A DNA stretch of 64,000 nucleotides, from assembly GCF_030209745.1 (NCBI RefSeq), contig NZ_JARVRJ010000009.1, forward strand, positions 248,001 through 312,000. The letters are read 5' to 3'. The notes under the pieces are model-generated. The model saw only the letters and a list, made by a program, of their open reading frames with translations, was not told the DNA's origin and ran no database searches. Positions 26,709 to 34,771 of this stretch are shown here, one piece after another. Numbering within the stretch: position 1 is the first letter of the stretch; each line of letters starts with the position of its first letter. The stretch comes from Arthrobacter sp. fls2-241-R2A-200. GTDB taxonomy: Bacteria > Actinomycetota > Actinomycetes > Actinomycetales > Micrococcaceae. Made by a program: the position numbers and the translations under genes.

Positions 26709-27530
26709 ATGCGCGAACTCCAGGCAAAGATCATTGAGGAAATGGGCGTCCAGCCCCGGATCGATCCTGCGGAGGAGGTCCGCAAGCGGGTCGCCTTCTT
26801 GAAGGACTATCTGAAAGCAACGGGAACCAAGGGTTTCGTCTTGGGCATCTCGGGCGGGATCGACTCGACACTGGCAGGGCGCTTGTGCCAACTTGCGGTC
26901 GAAGAGCTCGAGGCCGACGGCGTCGAGGCCAACTTTGTCGCCGTCCGCCTCCCCTACGGCGTCCAGCATGATGAAGACGACGCCCAGGCCGCGCTTGACT
27001 TCATCAACGCCAAGACCGAATGGACCTTCAACATCGCCCCGGCGGTGGACGGCTTTGAGGATGAGTTCCAGAAGACCACCGGCGCCGCCATCTCCGATTT
27101 CCACAAGGGCAACACCAAGGCACGGGCGCGCATGACTGCCCAGTATGCCCTTGCCGGCGAGCACAACTACTTGGTGGTCGGCACCGACCACGGCGCGGAA
27201 TCGGTGACCGGTTTCTTCACCAAATACGGCGACGGCGGTGCGGACATCCTGCCGCTGTTCGGTTTGAACAAGCGCCAGAACCGCATAGTTCTTGCCGAGC
27301 TGGGCGCTCCCGCGCGGGTTTGGCAAAAGGTCCCCACCGCCGACCTCCTCGACGACAGGCCGGGCCGGACCGACGAGGACGAACTCGGCATCAGCTACGA
27401 CCAGATTGATGACTACCTGGAGGGCCGCGAGGTCCCGGAGGAGGTTGCCGAGGGCCTGGAGCAGAAGTACCTCCGGACGCGCCACAAGCGGACTGTTCCG
27501 GTCACGATCTTTGATACGTGGTGGCAATAG
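26709..27530 (+). CDS. nadE: NH3-dependent NAD+ synthetase
   Basis: 273 residues catalysing ATP-dependent amidation of nicotinic acid adenine dinucleotide to NAD+. The PP-loop GISGGIDST (46-54) binds [31 protein letters not shown] and [17 protein letters not shown] are signature regions. There is no glutaminase domain, so it depends on free ammonia. ATG 26709 aligns with the E. coli NadE start; a GTG three codons earlier is possible. It is a single gene ended by a strong terminator. Confidence 0.95.
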   Translation: MRELQAKIIEEMGVQPRIDPAEEVRKRVAFLKDYLKATGTKGFVLGISGGIDSTLAGRLCQLAVEELEADGVEANFVAVRLPYGVQHDEDDAQAALDFINAKTEWTFNIAPAVDGFEDEFQKTTGAAISDFHKGNTKARARMTAQYALAGEHNYLVVGTDHGAESVTGFFTKYGDGGADILPLFGLNKRQNRIVLAELGAPARVWQKVPTADLLDDRPGRTDEDELGISYDQIDDYLEGREVPEEVAEGLEQKYLRTRHKRTVPVTIFDTWWQ

Positions 27531-27554
27531 CCTTTACGTCCAACAGCAACCCCC

Positions 27555-27596
27555 GACGGCGGGTGCCGGCTCCTCAGGAAGCCGGCACCCGCCGTC
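27555..27596 (+). terminator. intrinsic terminator of nadE
   Basis: A perfect 17-bp stem, GACGGCGGGTGCCGGCT / AGCCGGCACCCGCCGTC, with an 8-base loop. It lies 24 bases after the nadE stop and is followed by GTCGTTTAAA. Confidence 0.88.
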
Positions 27597-27620
27597 GTCG
27601 TTTAAACGCTCCTGCACCTC

Positions 27621-27659
27621 TTGACGGTTCGATAGTCACCGATATATCGTTAACTATCG
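27621..27659 (+). promoter_or_regulatory. promoter and overlapping palindromes upstream of the PadR gene
   Basis: TTGACG (27621-27626) and TATATC (27643-27648) form a plausible sigma70 promoter with a 16-bp gap. CGATAGT (27630-27636) and ACTATCG (27653-27659) are an inverted pair that enclose a second palindrome, CGATATATCG. Such nested sites over the -10 suggest autoregulation by the PadR protein. Confidence 0.65.
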
Positions 27660-27704
27660 CCGATACTCCTTCGGCGGCACAACAACCGAAAGGACGATGC
27701 TGCT

Positions 27705-28370
27705 ATGAAAGGCATCAATGACAACGAAAACAACCTCCCCGGGTACGGCCCCGGGAACCATGAACACGGCGACCACCACGGACACGGACGCGGTCGCTTC
27801 AACCAAGGCAGGGGCCGCCGCGGACCCGGCGGGCACGGCGGCGGAGGCTTCGGGCCCGGATTTGGACCCGGATTTGGACCCGGACCCGGCGGATTTGGCG
27901 GATTCGGACCGCGCGGCTTTGGACCCGGCGGCCCACGTCGCGCCAATCGAGGGGACGTGCGCGCGGCGATTCTTTCACTGCTTGCCGAGTCGCCGTCGAA
28001 CGGTTACGGCCTGATCAAAACCATCGCCGAGAAGACCTCCGGCGCATGGCGGCCCAGCCCGGGCTCCGTCTATCCGACGCTCCAGCAACTGGTGGATGAA
28101 GAGCTCATTGTGGCCGTCGGAGAAGGGCGCCGCACGGAATTCACCCTCACGGACGACGGCCGCGCTTATGTTGCCGAGCATGAGGAAGAGCTGGCCAACG
28201 CCTGGAACACGGAAGCGGACTCCACCGGTCAGGCCTTCCACCAGAGCGTTGGCAAGCTCATGGGAGTCATCCACCAATTCCGCGGCTCTGCCACCGAGGA
28301 ACAGCGTCAGGCTGCCATAGCGAAGCTCGACGAGACCCGTCGCGCGCTGTACCTGATCCTCGCTGACTGA
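27705..28370 (+). CDS. PadR-family regulator with Gly/His-rich N-terminal extension
   Basis: 221 residues. The first ~85 are low-complexity: a His/Gly run (NHEHGDHHGHGRGRF) and FGPGFGPG-type Gly/Phe/Pro repeats. The PadR winged helix follows (VRAAILSLLAESPSNGYGLI, then RPSPGSVYPTLQQLVDEELI, ~86-150). It ends in a helical dimerisation segment. Typical PadR proteins of this class are ~110-180 residues, so the extension is extra. The His cluster could bind metal ions, though I infer this only from composition. No neighbour shares the transcript. Confidence 0.88.
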   Translation: MKGINDNENNLPGYGPGNHEHGDHHGHGRGRFNQGRGRRGPGGHGGGGFGPGFGPGFGPGPGGFGGFGPRGFGPGGPRRANRGDVRAAILSLLAESPSNGYGLIKTIAEKTSGAWRPSPGSVYPTLQQLVDEELIVAVGEGRRTEFTLTDDGRAYVAEHEEELANAWNTEADSTGQAFHQSVGKLMGVIHQFRGSATEEQRQAAIAKLDETRRALYLILAD

Positions 28371-28397
28371 CGGTTTGCGAACCCTGCCAAAAACACC

Positions 28398-28428
28398 TTG
28401 ACCTTGACGTTGCGTCAACCCCTAGAGT
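28398..28428 (+). promoter_or_regulatory. MerR-type promoter with 19-bp spacer
   Basis: The -35 TTGACC (28398-28403) and -10 TAGAGT (28423-28428) are 19 bp apart, the over-long spacing that MerR activators correct by DNA distortion. The palindrome TTGACGTTGCGTCAA (28404-28418) fills the spacer. The downstream gene encodes a MerR protein, so autoregulation is very likely. Confidence 0.82.
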
Positions 28429-28456
28429 CGAAGGTACAGGCAGGACGGAGGCATGG

Positions 28457-29215
28457 ATGGACTGGTCCATTCAGGAAATCGCCAAGATGGCGGGTACCAC
28501 CAGCCGGACGTTGCGCCACTACGACGACGTCGGGCTACTGAAGCCAAGCCGGATCGGACACAACGGCTACCGCTACTACGACGGTCCGGCGTTGGTGCAG
28601 CTTCAGCGTATTTTGCTGCTCCGGGAACTGGGGCTTGGGCTGACGGCCATCGCCGAGGTCCTTCGCCGCGAGACAGACACCGCGAAGGCCCTCACGGGCC
28701 ACCTTGTCTGGCTACGCCAGGAGCAAGAGCGGCTGACGCGGCAGATCGCCTCCGTCCAGCAGACCATCGAATCGTTGAAAGGGGATGGAAAGTACATGGC
28801 AAAGGACATGTTTGACGGCTTTGACCACACGCAATACAAGGACGAGGTGGAGCAGCGCTGGGGCAAGGACGCTTATGCCGCCAGCGACACCTGGTGGCGG
28901 AGCATGAGTCCCGAGGACAAGCAGCAGTGGCAGGAGCGCGTCCGTGCACTGGGTGCGGATTGGATCTCCGCATCGAAGTCCGGCACTGCTCCTGACAGCC
29001 AAGAGGCCCAGGACCTTGCGCGCAGGCATGTCGAGTGGCTTACGGGGATTCCAGGCACGCCGACGGCGGCTCCCGGCGGTGATGTAAAGGGGTACCTCAC
29101 CGGACTCGGTGAAATGTACGTCGCCGATCCGCGGTTCGCCGCGAATTACGGCGGAGAGGTCGGGGCCGCATTTGTCAGGGATGCCTTGCGCGTTTATGCC
29201 GATAAGAACCTCTAA
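28457..29215 (+). CDS. MerR-family activator with TipAS-type ligand domain
   Basis: 252 residues. The N-terminal MerR HTH is IQEIAKMAGTTSRTLRHYDD (~5-24), followed by the wing and a coiled-coil dimerisation helix (~80-110). The C-terminal TipAS-like domain starts near KDMFDGFDHTQYKDEVEQRW and is where TipA-class regulators trap thiopeptides or other compounds. GGAGG precedes the ATG by six bases. The 19-bp-spacer promoter directly upstream supports autoactivation. It is probably a drug-responsive regulator; no efflux pump or target gene is adjacent. Confidence 0.9.
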   Translation: MDWSIQEIAKMAGTTSRTLRHYDDVGLLKPSRIGHNGYRYYDGPALVQLQRILLLRELGLGLTAIAEVLRRETDTAKALTGHLVWLRQEQERLTRQIASVQQTIESLKGDGKYMAKDMFDGFDHTQYKDEVEQRWGKDAYAASDTWWRSMSPEDKQQWQERVRALGADWISASKSGTAPDSQEAQDLARRHVEWLTGIPGTPTAAPGGDVKGYLTGLGEMYVADPRFAANYGGEVGAAFVRDALRVYADKNL

Positions 29216-29238
29216 CGCCTCCACCTGCGGGAACCTTC

Positions 29239-29272
29239 AAGAAACAGTCCAAAGTGCTTTGGACTGTTTCTT
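29239..29272 (+). terminator. intrinsic terminator of the TipA-type gene
   Basis: Perfect 16-bp stem AAGAAACAGTCCAAAG / CTTTGGACTGTTTCTT with a 2-base turn, followed by GTATTT. It lies 23 bases after the stop. Confidence 0.85.
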
Positions 29273-29452
29273 GTATTTCGGAGCAATAAAGGCGATCAAG
29301 ATAATTTCATATCTCGAATACTAGAATTTCCACTGCGACTTACTGTTGGCGAATCCGCACCAACATGCCTACGCTGTAGATCATCAGGTTACTTAGCTTT
29401 TGCCCCTTGGTCCACCGGCCCGTACTCGCTGCCGACGACGGGACGGTTGCAT

Positions 29453-29899
29453 ATGCCTGATGCGCAACAGTGGGGTACAGCCCGCTTGCTCTCCGCGGCG
29501 GCCCGGTTGGTCGAGCAGCGGTGGGAAGAAGAGTTACGAGCCCTTGGCCTGACATTTCCGGCAGTGGTCGCCCTGGACGCACTGGTAGCCGCGGGGCCCG
29601 TCACCCAGGACGAACTGGCCACGATCATGCGGGCCCAGCCGCAAACCCTGGGCCCGCTGCTGCTACGGCTCGAGCTCAGGGGTTGCATCAACCGCCGGCG
29701 CAGGCGGACCAGCCGGCACAACCAAACAGTGTCCATCACCGCAACGGGCACGGCCCTGCTCCAACAAGCCCACGCCTTGGAACGGGGAATCTTGGAAGGT
29801 GTGACCCAGGACGTTGACGCGTTCCGGGATGAGCTCCGGGCCATTATCAGCGAAGCGGCACAACGCCCCGCCAGCAGGGGTGGCCTAAACGAACGCTGA
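29453..29899 (+). CDS. MarR-family regulator
   Basis: About 148 residues of a winged-helix MarR protein. The helices LLSAAARLVEQRWEEELRAL and TFPAVVALDALVAAGPVTQDE precede a recognition helix with QPQTLGPLLLRLELRG and a strongly basic wing (RRRRRTSRH). ATG 29453 is used; a TTG two codons earlier is possible and the ribosome site is weak. Its 3' end overlaps the convergent acyl-CoA dehydrogenase gene by 15 bp. The target is unknown; control of the neighbouring acyl-CoA genes is a guess. Confidence 0.82.
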   Translation: MPDAQQWGTARLLSAAARLVEQRWEEELRALGLTFPAVVALDALVAAGPVTQDELATIMRAQPQTLGPLLLRLELRGCINRRRRRTSRHNQTVSITATGTALLQQAHALERGILEGVTQDVDAFRDELRAIISEAAQRPASRGGLNER

Positions 29900-31102
29900 C
29901 TTCCCCGTTACCGCTCGCGCCACGATCATCGAGTTGATCTCATAGCTGCCCTCGTACGTGTACAGGATCTCCGCGTCACCGAAAAGCTTGCCCATCTCAT
30001 AGTCGGTGGTGATCCCATTGCCCCCCAGCAAAGACCGGCCCATCGCCACCGAAGAGCGGGCCAGCCTGGTGGTGGTGGCCTTGCACATGGCGGCCTGTAC
30101 CATCTCGAGCTTTCCCGCCTGTTGGATCCGCGCGAGCTCCACCATCATGGACAGGGAAGCGTTCGCGTTGCCCAAGATGTCCGCCAGCTGCTGTTGGACA
30201 AGCTGGAAGCGGGCAAGCTCCTTCCCGAACTGCTTGCGGTCCAGGGCGTACGAGCGTGCGATGTCAAAGGCAGCCAACTGGATACCGGCAGCTTGCCACC
30301 CCACCCAGGCACGGGAATCCCGCAGCAGATCGTTGGCACGTGAAAATGCGGTGGCTCCCGGCAGGAGGTTCGACAGAGGAATGCGCACCTCATCCAAGGT
30401 GATGTCCGCATTCTGCATGATGCGCAGGCCGATCTTGTTGGAGATCTTCGTGGCCTTATACCCGGCGCGTTCGGTCTCCACGATGAAGCCTTTGATGCCG
30501 CCGTCGGCTTCATCACGCGCCCAAACCAGAGCCAAGTCGGCGATGGTGCCGGCCCCGATCCATCGCTTGGCGCCGTTGATGACCCATTCATCGCCGTCGC
30601 GCCGTGCCGTCGTCGAGAGTCCTCCGGCGATGTCCGAGCCGTGGTCCGGTTCCGTCAACGCAAAGGCACCCAACTGGGTGAACGCTTCAAGTCCTGGCAG
30701 CCAGCGGCGTTTCTGTTCGTCGGAGCCGAGCTCATGAATCATGCCAACGATGAGCTCGTTGTGGATGCCCACCAAGGCTGACAGAGAGACGTCGGCGCGC
30801 GCGATTTCGGTGTACATGAGGCCCTTGAACAGCTTTGAGGAGCCGTCGGTCTGGAGCCTGCCGAGGCCATACTTGGCCATGTCCGCCAACAGACCCGTGG
30901 GAAACTCTTCCCGGTTCCAGTAGTCGATACTGGCCGCGCGGATCCTTGTTTGCAGGAACTCCCTGATCTCGAAGTACCTGGCCCGCTCCTCGGTGGGGAG
31001 CAGATCCACTACGTGCATGAGGTCCGCCTCCGGATAAGGAGGCTGGGCGCGTTCTTGGGCGGCGCCGTCGGTAACCGGGCCGGCCGCTTGTTCTTGGAGC
31101 AT
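29885..31102 (-). CDS. acyl-CoA dehydrogenase
   Basis: FAD enzyme of up to 405 residues oxidising an acyl-CoA to enoyl-CoA. FAD and substrate motifs GAFALTEPDHGSDIAGG and WVINGAKRWIGAGTIADL are present. The C-terminal LLGGNGITTDYEMGKLFGDA and ILYTYEGSYEINSMIVAR carry the likely catalytic base Glu (YEG), the arrangement seen in glutaryl-CoA and some branched-chain dehydrogenases. The 31102 ATG has GGGGAG very close; an ATG at 31018 with GGAGG eight bases upstream is a good alternative (377 residues). It is divergent from a CoA ligase. Context suggests isobutyryl- or other short acyl-CoA, as inference. Confidence 0.88.
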   Translation of the reverse strand: MLQEQAAGPVTDGAAQERAQPPYPEADLMHVVDLLPTEERARYFEIREFLQTRIRAASIDYWNREEFPTGLLADMAKYGLGRLQTDGSSKLFKGLMYTEIARADVSLSALVGIHNELIVGMIHELGSDEQKRRWLPGLEAFTQLGAFALTEPDHGSDIAGGLSTTARRDGDEWVINGAKRWIGAGTIADLALVWARDEADGGIKGFIVETERAGYKATKISNKIGLRIMQNADITLDEVRIPLSNLLPGATAFSRANDLLRDSRAWVGWQAAGIQLAAFDIARSYALDRKQFGKELARFQLVQQQLADILGNANASLSMMVELARIQQAGKLEMVQAAMCKATTTRLARSSVAMGRSLLGGNGITTDYEMGKLFGDAEILYTYEGSYEINSMIVARAVTGKSAFV

Positions 31103-31166
31103 TACTCCCCTTCGTCATGTCCACGGAGGCTCTTCCAAACCCTTGGATGTCCTAGTATATTGCAAG

Positions 31167-31180
31167 GTGATATGGATCAC
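31167..31180. promoter_or_regulatory. CRP/GlxR-like site between acyl-CoA dehydrogenase and CoA ligase genes
   Basis: GTGATATGGATCAC fits GTGA-N6-TCAC, the core of cAMP-CRP-family sites. It is near the middle of the 128-bp divergent promoter region. An AGTATATT -10-like sequence (31154-31161) lies just upstream in the ligase direction. Confidence 0.6.
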
Positions 31181-31230
31181 TAGACGGGATTGGCCGGCAA
31201 TGGTGCCGAAGCCCCAGCGAAAGGCAGACT

Positions 31231-32949
31231 ATGACAGTCACAGATGACTTCCGTACGGCCCGAGATCGCCTGCTCGAGCTGCGCGAAGACTACAAGCAGG
31301 CGCACGCCGAATTCGAATGGCCACGTTTCCAGGAGTTCAATTTCGCCCTCGACTGGTTCGACCAGATCGCCGCGGAGCCGCAGAAGGCGGACAAACCCGC
31401 GCTGGTCATCGTGGAACAGGACGGCAGCTCCACGCGCCGCTCGTACAAGGAACTCTCCGAAAGGTCATCGCAGCTGGCCAACTGGCTGAGGAACCAAGGC
31501 GTGAAGCGCGGCGACCACATGATCATCATGCTCGGCAACCAAGTGGAACTCTGGGAACTCATGCTCGCCGGGATCAAATTGGGAATCGTAATGATCCCCA
31601 CCACCACGCTCATGGGCGCCCGCGACCTGCAGGACCGGGTGGAACGGGGCGGGGCCCACTGGGTAGCGGTCGGCAGCGCCAACATCGGCAAGTTCGCCGC
31701 CGTCGAGGGGTCCTACACGCTGATCGAGGTGGGTTCCGAGCCCGCCAACACCGAGGCGTTGCAGTACGCAGATTCGTACGACGCCGGGACGGACTTCACC
31801 CCCGACGGCCCCACCCGAGGGGATGAGACCCTGCTGCTCTACTTCACCTCGGGCACAACCTCGCGGGCCAAGCTCGTGGAGCACACCCACACCTCGTACC
31901 CGGTGGGCCATTTGTCCACCATGTACTGGATTGGCCTGGAGCCCGGCGACGTGCATCTCAACGTCGCATCACCTGGCTGGGCCAAGCATGCCTGGTCCAA
32001 TGTGTTCACGCCGTGGATCGCAGAGGCGTGCGTCTTCATCTACAACTATGAACGCTTTGACGCAGCTGCCCTGATGGACCAGATGGGCCGCGAAGGAGTC
32101 ACGAGCTTCTGCGCTCCCCCCACCGTGTGGCGCATGCTGATCCAAGCCGACCTCAAGCAGCTCGCCACCCCGCCGCGCAAGGTCGTTTCCGCCGGTGAGC
32201 CACTGAACGCCGAGGTCATCGGGCAAGTCGAGGACGCTTGGGGGGTCACCATCCGCGATGGTTTCGGACAGACCGAATCCACGGTCCAGATCGCCAACAC
32301 TCCTGCCCAAACCGTGAAGATCGGTTCCATGGGGCGCCCACTGCCCGGTTACGACGTCGTCCTGGTAGACCCGGCCACCGGGCAAGAAGCCGACGACGGC
32401 GAACTCTGCTTGCGCTTGGATCCCCGGCCCGTGGGGCTCATGAAAGGATACTTCGGCGACGAAGCGAAAACGGCCGACGCCTTCCGCAACGGCTACTACC
32501 ACACCGGAGACATGGCCAGCCGCGATGCCGACGGCGTGATCACCTATGTGGGCCGGGATGACGACGTCTTCAAATCTTCCGATTACCGCCTGTCCCCGTT
32601 CGAACTCGAAAGCGTCCTGATCGAGCACCCCGCCGTGGCAGAAGCGGCGGTGGTCCCATCGCCGGATGCCGTGAAGTTGTCAGTGCCCAAGGCGTTCGTG
32701 GTCCTGGCTGCCGGGTACGAGCCAGGCCCGGCGGTAGCCGAAGACATCCTGAGGTATTGCCGCACCCACCTGGCACCATTCAAGCGGATACGTCGGCTCG
32801 AATTCGGCGAACTACCCAAGACCATTTCAGGCAAGATCAGGCGGGTTGAACTGCGCGGAACAGAGGTTGCCCGGCACGGCAACGGACCTCTTCCCGCGGG
32901 CTTGGGAGTGGAATATACAGAGGAAGAGTTCCCGAATCTGAGAGACTAG
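31231..32949 (+). CDS. AMP-forming acyl-CoA synthetase
   Basis: 572-residue adenylate-forming ligase that activates a carboxylic acid with ATP and CoA. The ATP P-loop is YFTSGTTSRAK (204-214), where the usual TSGTTGxPK pattern has Ser/Arg/Ala variants. The region around GFGQTES (~345), the hinge DxxxRxxGY equivalent KSSDYRLSPFE and the C-terminal Lys in KTISGKIRR follow. It resembles medium-chain and acetoacetyl/benzoate-type ligases more than canonical acetyl-CoA synthetase. It is divergent from the acyl-CoA dehydrogenase and is followed by a MarR gene. The exact acid cannot be read. Confidence 0.88.
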   Translation: MTVTDDFRTARDRLLELREDYKQAHAEFEWPRFQEFNFALDWFDQIAAEPQKADKPALVIVEQDGSSTRRSYKELSERSSQLANWLRNQGVKRGDHMIIMLGNQVELWELMLAGIKLGIVMIPTTTLMGARDLQDRVERGGAHWVAVGSANIGKFAAVEGSYTLIEVGSEPANTEALQYADSYDAGTDFTPDGPTRGDETLLLYFTSGTTSRAKLVEHTHTSYPVGHLSTMYWIGLEPGDVHLNVASPGWAKHAWSNVFTPWIAEACVFIYNYERFDAAALMDQMGREGVTSFCAPPTVWRMLIQADLKQLATPPRKVVSAGEPLNAEVIGQVEDAWGVTIRDGFGQTESTVQIANTPAQTVKIGSMGRPLPGYDVVLVDPATGQEADDGELCLRLDPRPVGLMKGYFGDEAKTADAFRNGYYHTGDMASRDADGVITYVGRDDDVFKSSDYRLSPFELESVLIEHPAVAEAAVVPSPDAVKLSVPKAFVVLAAGYEPGPAVAEDILRYCRTHLAPFKRIRRLEFGELPKTISGKIRRVELRGTEVARHGNGPLPAGLGVEYTEEEFPNLRD

Positions 32950-32972
32950 GCATCCAACAACCAAGGAGGCCC

Positions 32973-33482
32973 ATGGGCACCCCGCTTCCCCGCGACCCGA
33001 TCGCCGACGCCCAGCGCAACTGGGAACGGCATGGATGGGGCGATGTTGCCGCGCCCATGGCGGCCATCACCGCGATCATGCGTACGCAACAGATCCTGCT
33101 CGCGCGGATCGAAACTGTCCTCAAGCCGTTCGGGCTGACCTTCGCGAGGTACGAACTCCTGGCGTTGCTGAGCTTCGCACGCAGTGGTGCGCTGCCCATG
33201 AATAAGGCCAGCGCGCTCCTGCAGGTCCATCCCACCTCGGTGACCAACGCCGTCGACCGCTTGGAACGGGCTGCCTTGGTGAGCCGTTCGCCGCACCCGA
33301 CGGACGGGCGGACCACGCTGATCGAACTCACCCCCGAGGGCCGCAGCCTGGCCAAGAAGGCGACGGCGGCGTTGAACGCGGAAGTTTTCGGGCAGTCCGG
33401 ATTCGGGCCCGACGACGTCGATCACCTCATCCGCGTCCTCGGCACCTTCCGCAGGGACGCCGGAGACTTCGCGGAAGAGTAG
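32973..33482 (+). CDS. MarR-family regulator downstream of the CoA ligase
   Basis: 169 residues with a typical MarR fold: LARIETVLKPFGLTFARYEL, recognition helix region ALLQVHPTSVTNAVDRLERA and wing SRSPHPTDGRTTLIELT. AGGAGG precedes the ATG. It starts 24 bases after the ligase stop and is probably co-transcribed. MarR proteins in this setting often respond to acyl-CoA or aromatic-CoA ligands; that is family knowledge applied by inference. It is not closely similar to the MarR at 29453. Confidence 0.88.
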   Translation: MGTPLPRDPIADAQRNWERHGWGDVAAPMAAITAIMRTQQILLARIETVLKPFGLTFARYELLALLSFARSGALPMNKASALLQVHPTSVTNAVDRLERAALVSRSPHPTDGRTTLIELTPEGRSLAKKATAALNAEVFGQSGFGPDDVDHLIRVLGTFRRDAGDFAEE

Positions 33483-33497
33483 CAGGACTCCTTACCG

Positions 33498-33554
33498 CGA
33501 GGGGTTAGCTCTCGGCACAAAGCGAGCTCGTAAATGCCGAGAGCTAACCCCTCG
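33498..33554. terminator. long perfect inverted repeat between convergent genes
   Basis: CGAGGGGTTAGCTCTCGGCA (33498-33517) and its exact complement (33535-33554) form a 20-bp stem with a 17-base loop. There is no T-run on either side. It sits between the MarR gene and the convergent small membrane protein gene and could terminate both. A further partial copy, GAGGGGTTAG, begins at 33564. Confidence 0.7.
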
Positions 33555-33569
33555 ACGCGCGGTGAGGGG

Positions 33570-33857
33570 TTAGGAGGTCATCGCGAAGATCAACGCTGAG
33601 ACCAACGAGGCAAGCCCGATCCCATAGCCAACCACCAGGGCGCCGATGGCAAAGCCGCGGCCGCGTTCCTGGCGCTGCTGGATCTGGTTCAGCGCAACGT
33701 GGCCCGCACCCACGGCGAAGACAGCGATGATCGCCATGCCCGCGAAGAACAGCCCGGCCAAGGCCAGCACCGCGATGGCAGCAGCGACCATTGCTTGGCG
33801 GTTCACCGGCTGGGCCACGATGTTGGATTGCCCGGTTTGAACGATCTCCGTTGACAT
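33570..33857 (-). CDS. small two-helix membrane protein (DUF4190-like)
   Basis: 95 residues with two transmembrane segments (MVAAAIAVLALAGLFFAGMA and IGALVVGYGIGLASLVSALI). Between them lies the loop FAVGAGHVALNQIQQRQERGRG, the HxALxQI pattern characteristic of DUF4190 proteins. The ATG at 33857 has GGGAG six bases upstream; an earlier ATG four codons upstream is less well placed. Function unknown. It is a single gene between terminator-like structures. Confidence 0.82.
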   Translation of the reverse strand: MSTEIVQTGQSNIVAQPVNRQAMVAAAIAVLALAGLFFAGMAIIAVFAVGAGHVALNQIQQRQERGRGFAIGALVVGYGIGLASLVSALIFAMTS

Positions 33858-33924
33858 GTCTCTCCCCATTCGTCAGTGCCCCGAGTCTAGCCCGAGGCAC
33901 GGGCAATACACGTCAACCCGCGCG

Positions 33925-34704
33925 TCAGCGGTGTTTGAACTCGGGCTGGCGTTTCTCGGTGAACGCGGCCATGCCTTCCTTCTGGTCCTCTGTGGCGAAC
34001 AATGAGTGGAATACCCTGCGTTCGAACACGACGCCCTGGCTCAGCGACAACTCGAAAGCAGCGTTGACCGCTTCCTTGGCCACCATCGCAACCGGCTTGG
34101 ACTTGGAGGCGATAACCTCGGCGGCTTTGAGTGCCTCCTCCACCACGTCCTCGGCGGGAACAACCCTGGACACAAGGCCGGAACGCTCGGCTTCCTCGGC
34201 ATCCATGAAACGCCCGGTCAGCACCATGTCCATCGCCTTGGCCTTGCCCACGGCACGGGTAAGCCGCTGCGAGCCTCCCATACCGGGAATCACGCCAAGA
34301 TTGATTTCCGGCTGGCCGAACTTGGCGTTGTCCCCGGCAATGATGAAATCGGCCATCATGGCGAGCTCGCATCCGCCACCCAGGGCAAACCCGGACACCG
34401 CTGCGATCACGGGGATGCGGAGCCTGGTGAGGTCTTCCCAGTGCCGGAACCAGTCCGCGGCATACATCTCCATGTAGGTCTTGGAGGACATCTCTTTGAT
34501 GTCCGCACCGGCCGCGAACGCCTTGGCAGAGCCCGTGATCACCACGGCGCCCACGTCCGGATCGGTGTCCATCTCTTTCACTGCGGAGACCAGCTCATTC
34601 ATCAGTTCCGTGTTCAGCGCATTCAAGGCTGACGGCCGGTTCAAGGTCACCAAGCCCACGCGATCCCTGCGTTCGACCATTATGTTCCGGTACTGCTCAG
34701 CCAT
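33925..34704 (-). CDS. enoyl-CoA hydratase
   Basis: 259-residue crotonase-fold enzyme that hydrates enoyl-CoA to 3-hydroxyacyl-CoA. The oxyanion-hole segments [10 protein letters not shown] (~65-74) and [13 protein letters not shown] are conserved. The two catalytic acids are present in the equivalents of GCELA and PEINLG ([15 protein letters not shown]). ATG 34704 has GGGAG upstream. It is the last gene of the valine-type cluster mmsA, hydrolase, mmsB, hydratase, so methacrylyl-CoA is the likely substrate. Confidence 0.9.
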   Translation of the reverse strand: MAEQYRNIMVERRDRVGLVTLNRPSALNALNTELMNELVSAVKEMDTDPDVGAVVITGSAKAFAAGADIKEMSSKTYMEMYAADWFRHWEDLTRLRIPVIAAVSGFALGGGCELAMMADFIIAGDNAKFGQPEINLGVIPGMGGSQRLTRAVGKAKAMDMVLTGRFMDAEEAERSGLVSRVVPAEDVVEEALKAAEVIASKSKPVAMVAKEAVNAAFELSLSQGVVFERRVFHSLFATEDQKEGMAAFTEKRQPEFKHR

Positions 34705-34771
34705 GCTCTCCCTCTCGACCATTTCTCACGTACACGAACTGCCCACTACACGAAATGCTAAGTACAAGCTC

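Noticed and set aside
27654..27946. Pro-rich minus-strand frames (GPGPNPGPNPG repeats) opposite the PadR N-terminus
   Set aside because: They are the complement of the Gly-rich PadR repeats, with no ribosome site or independent support.
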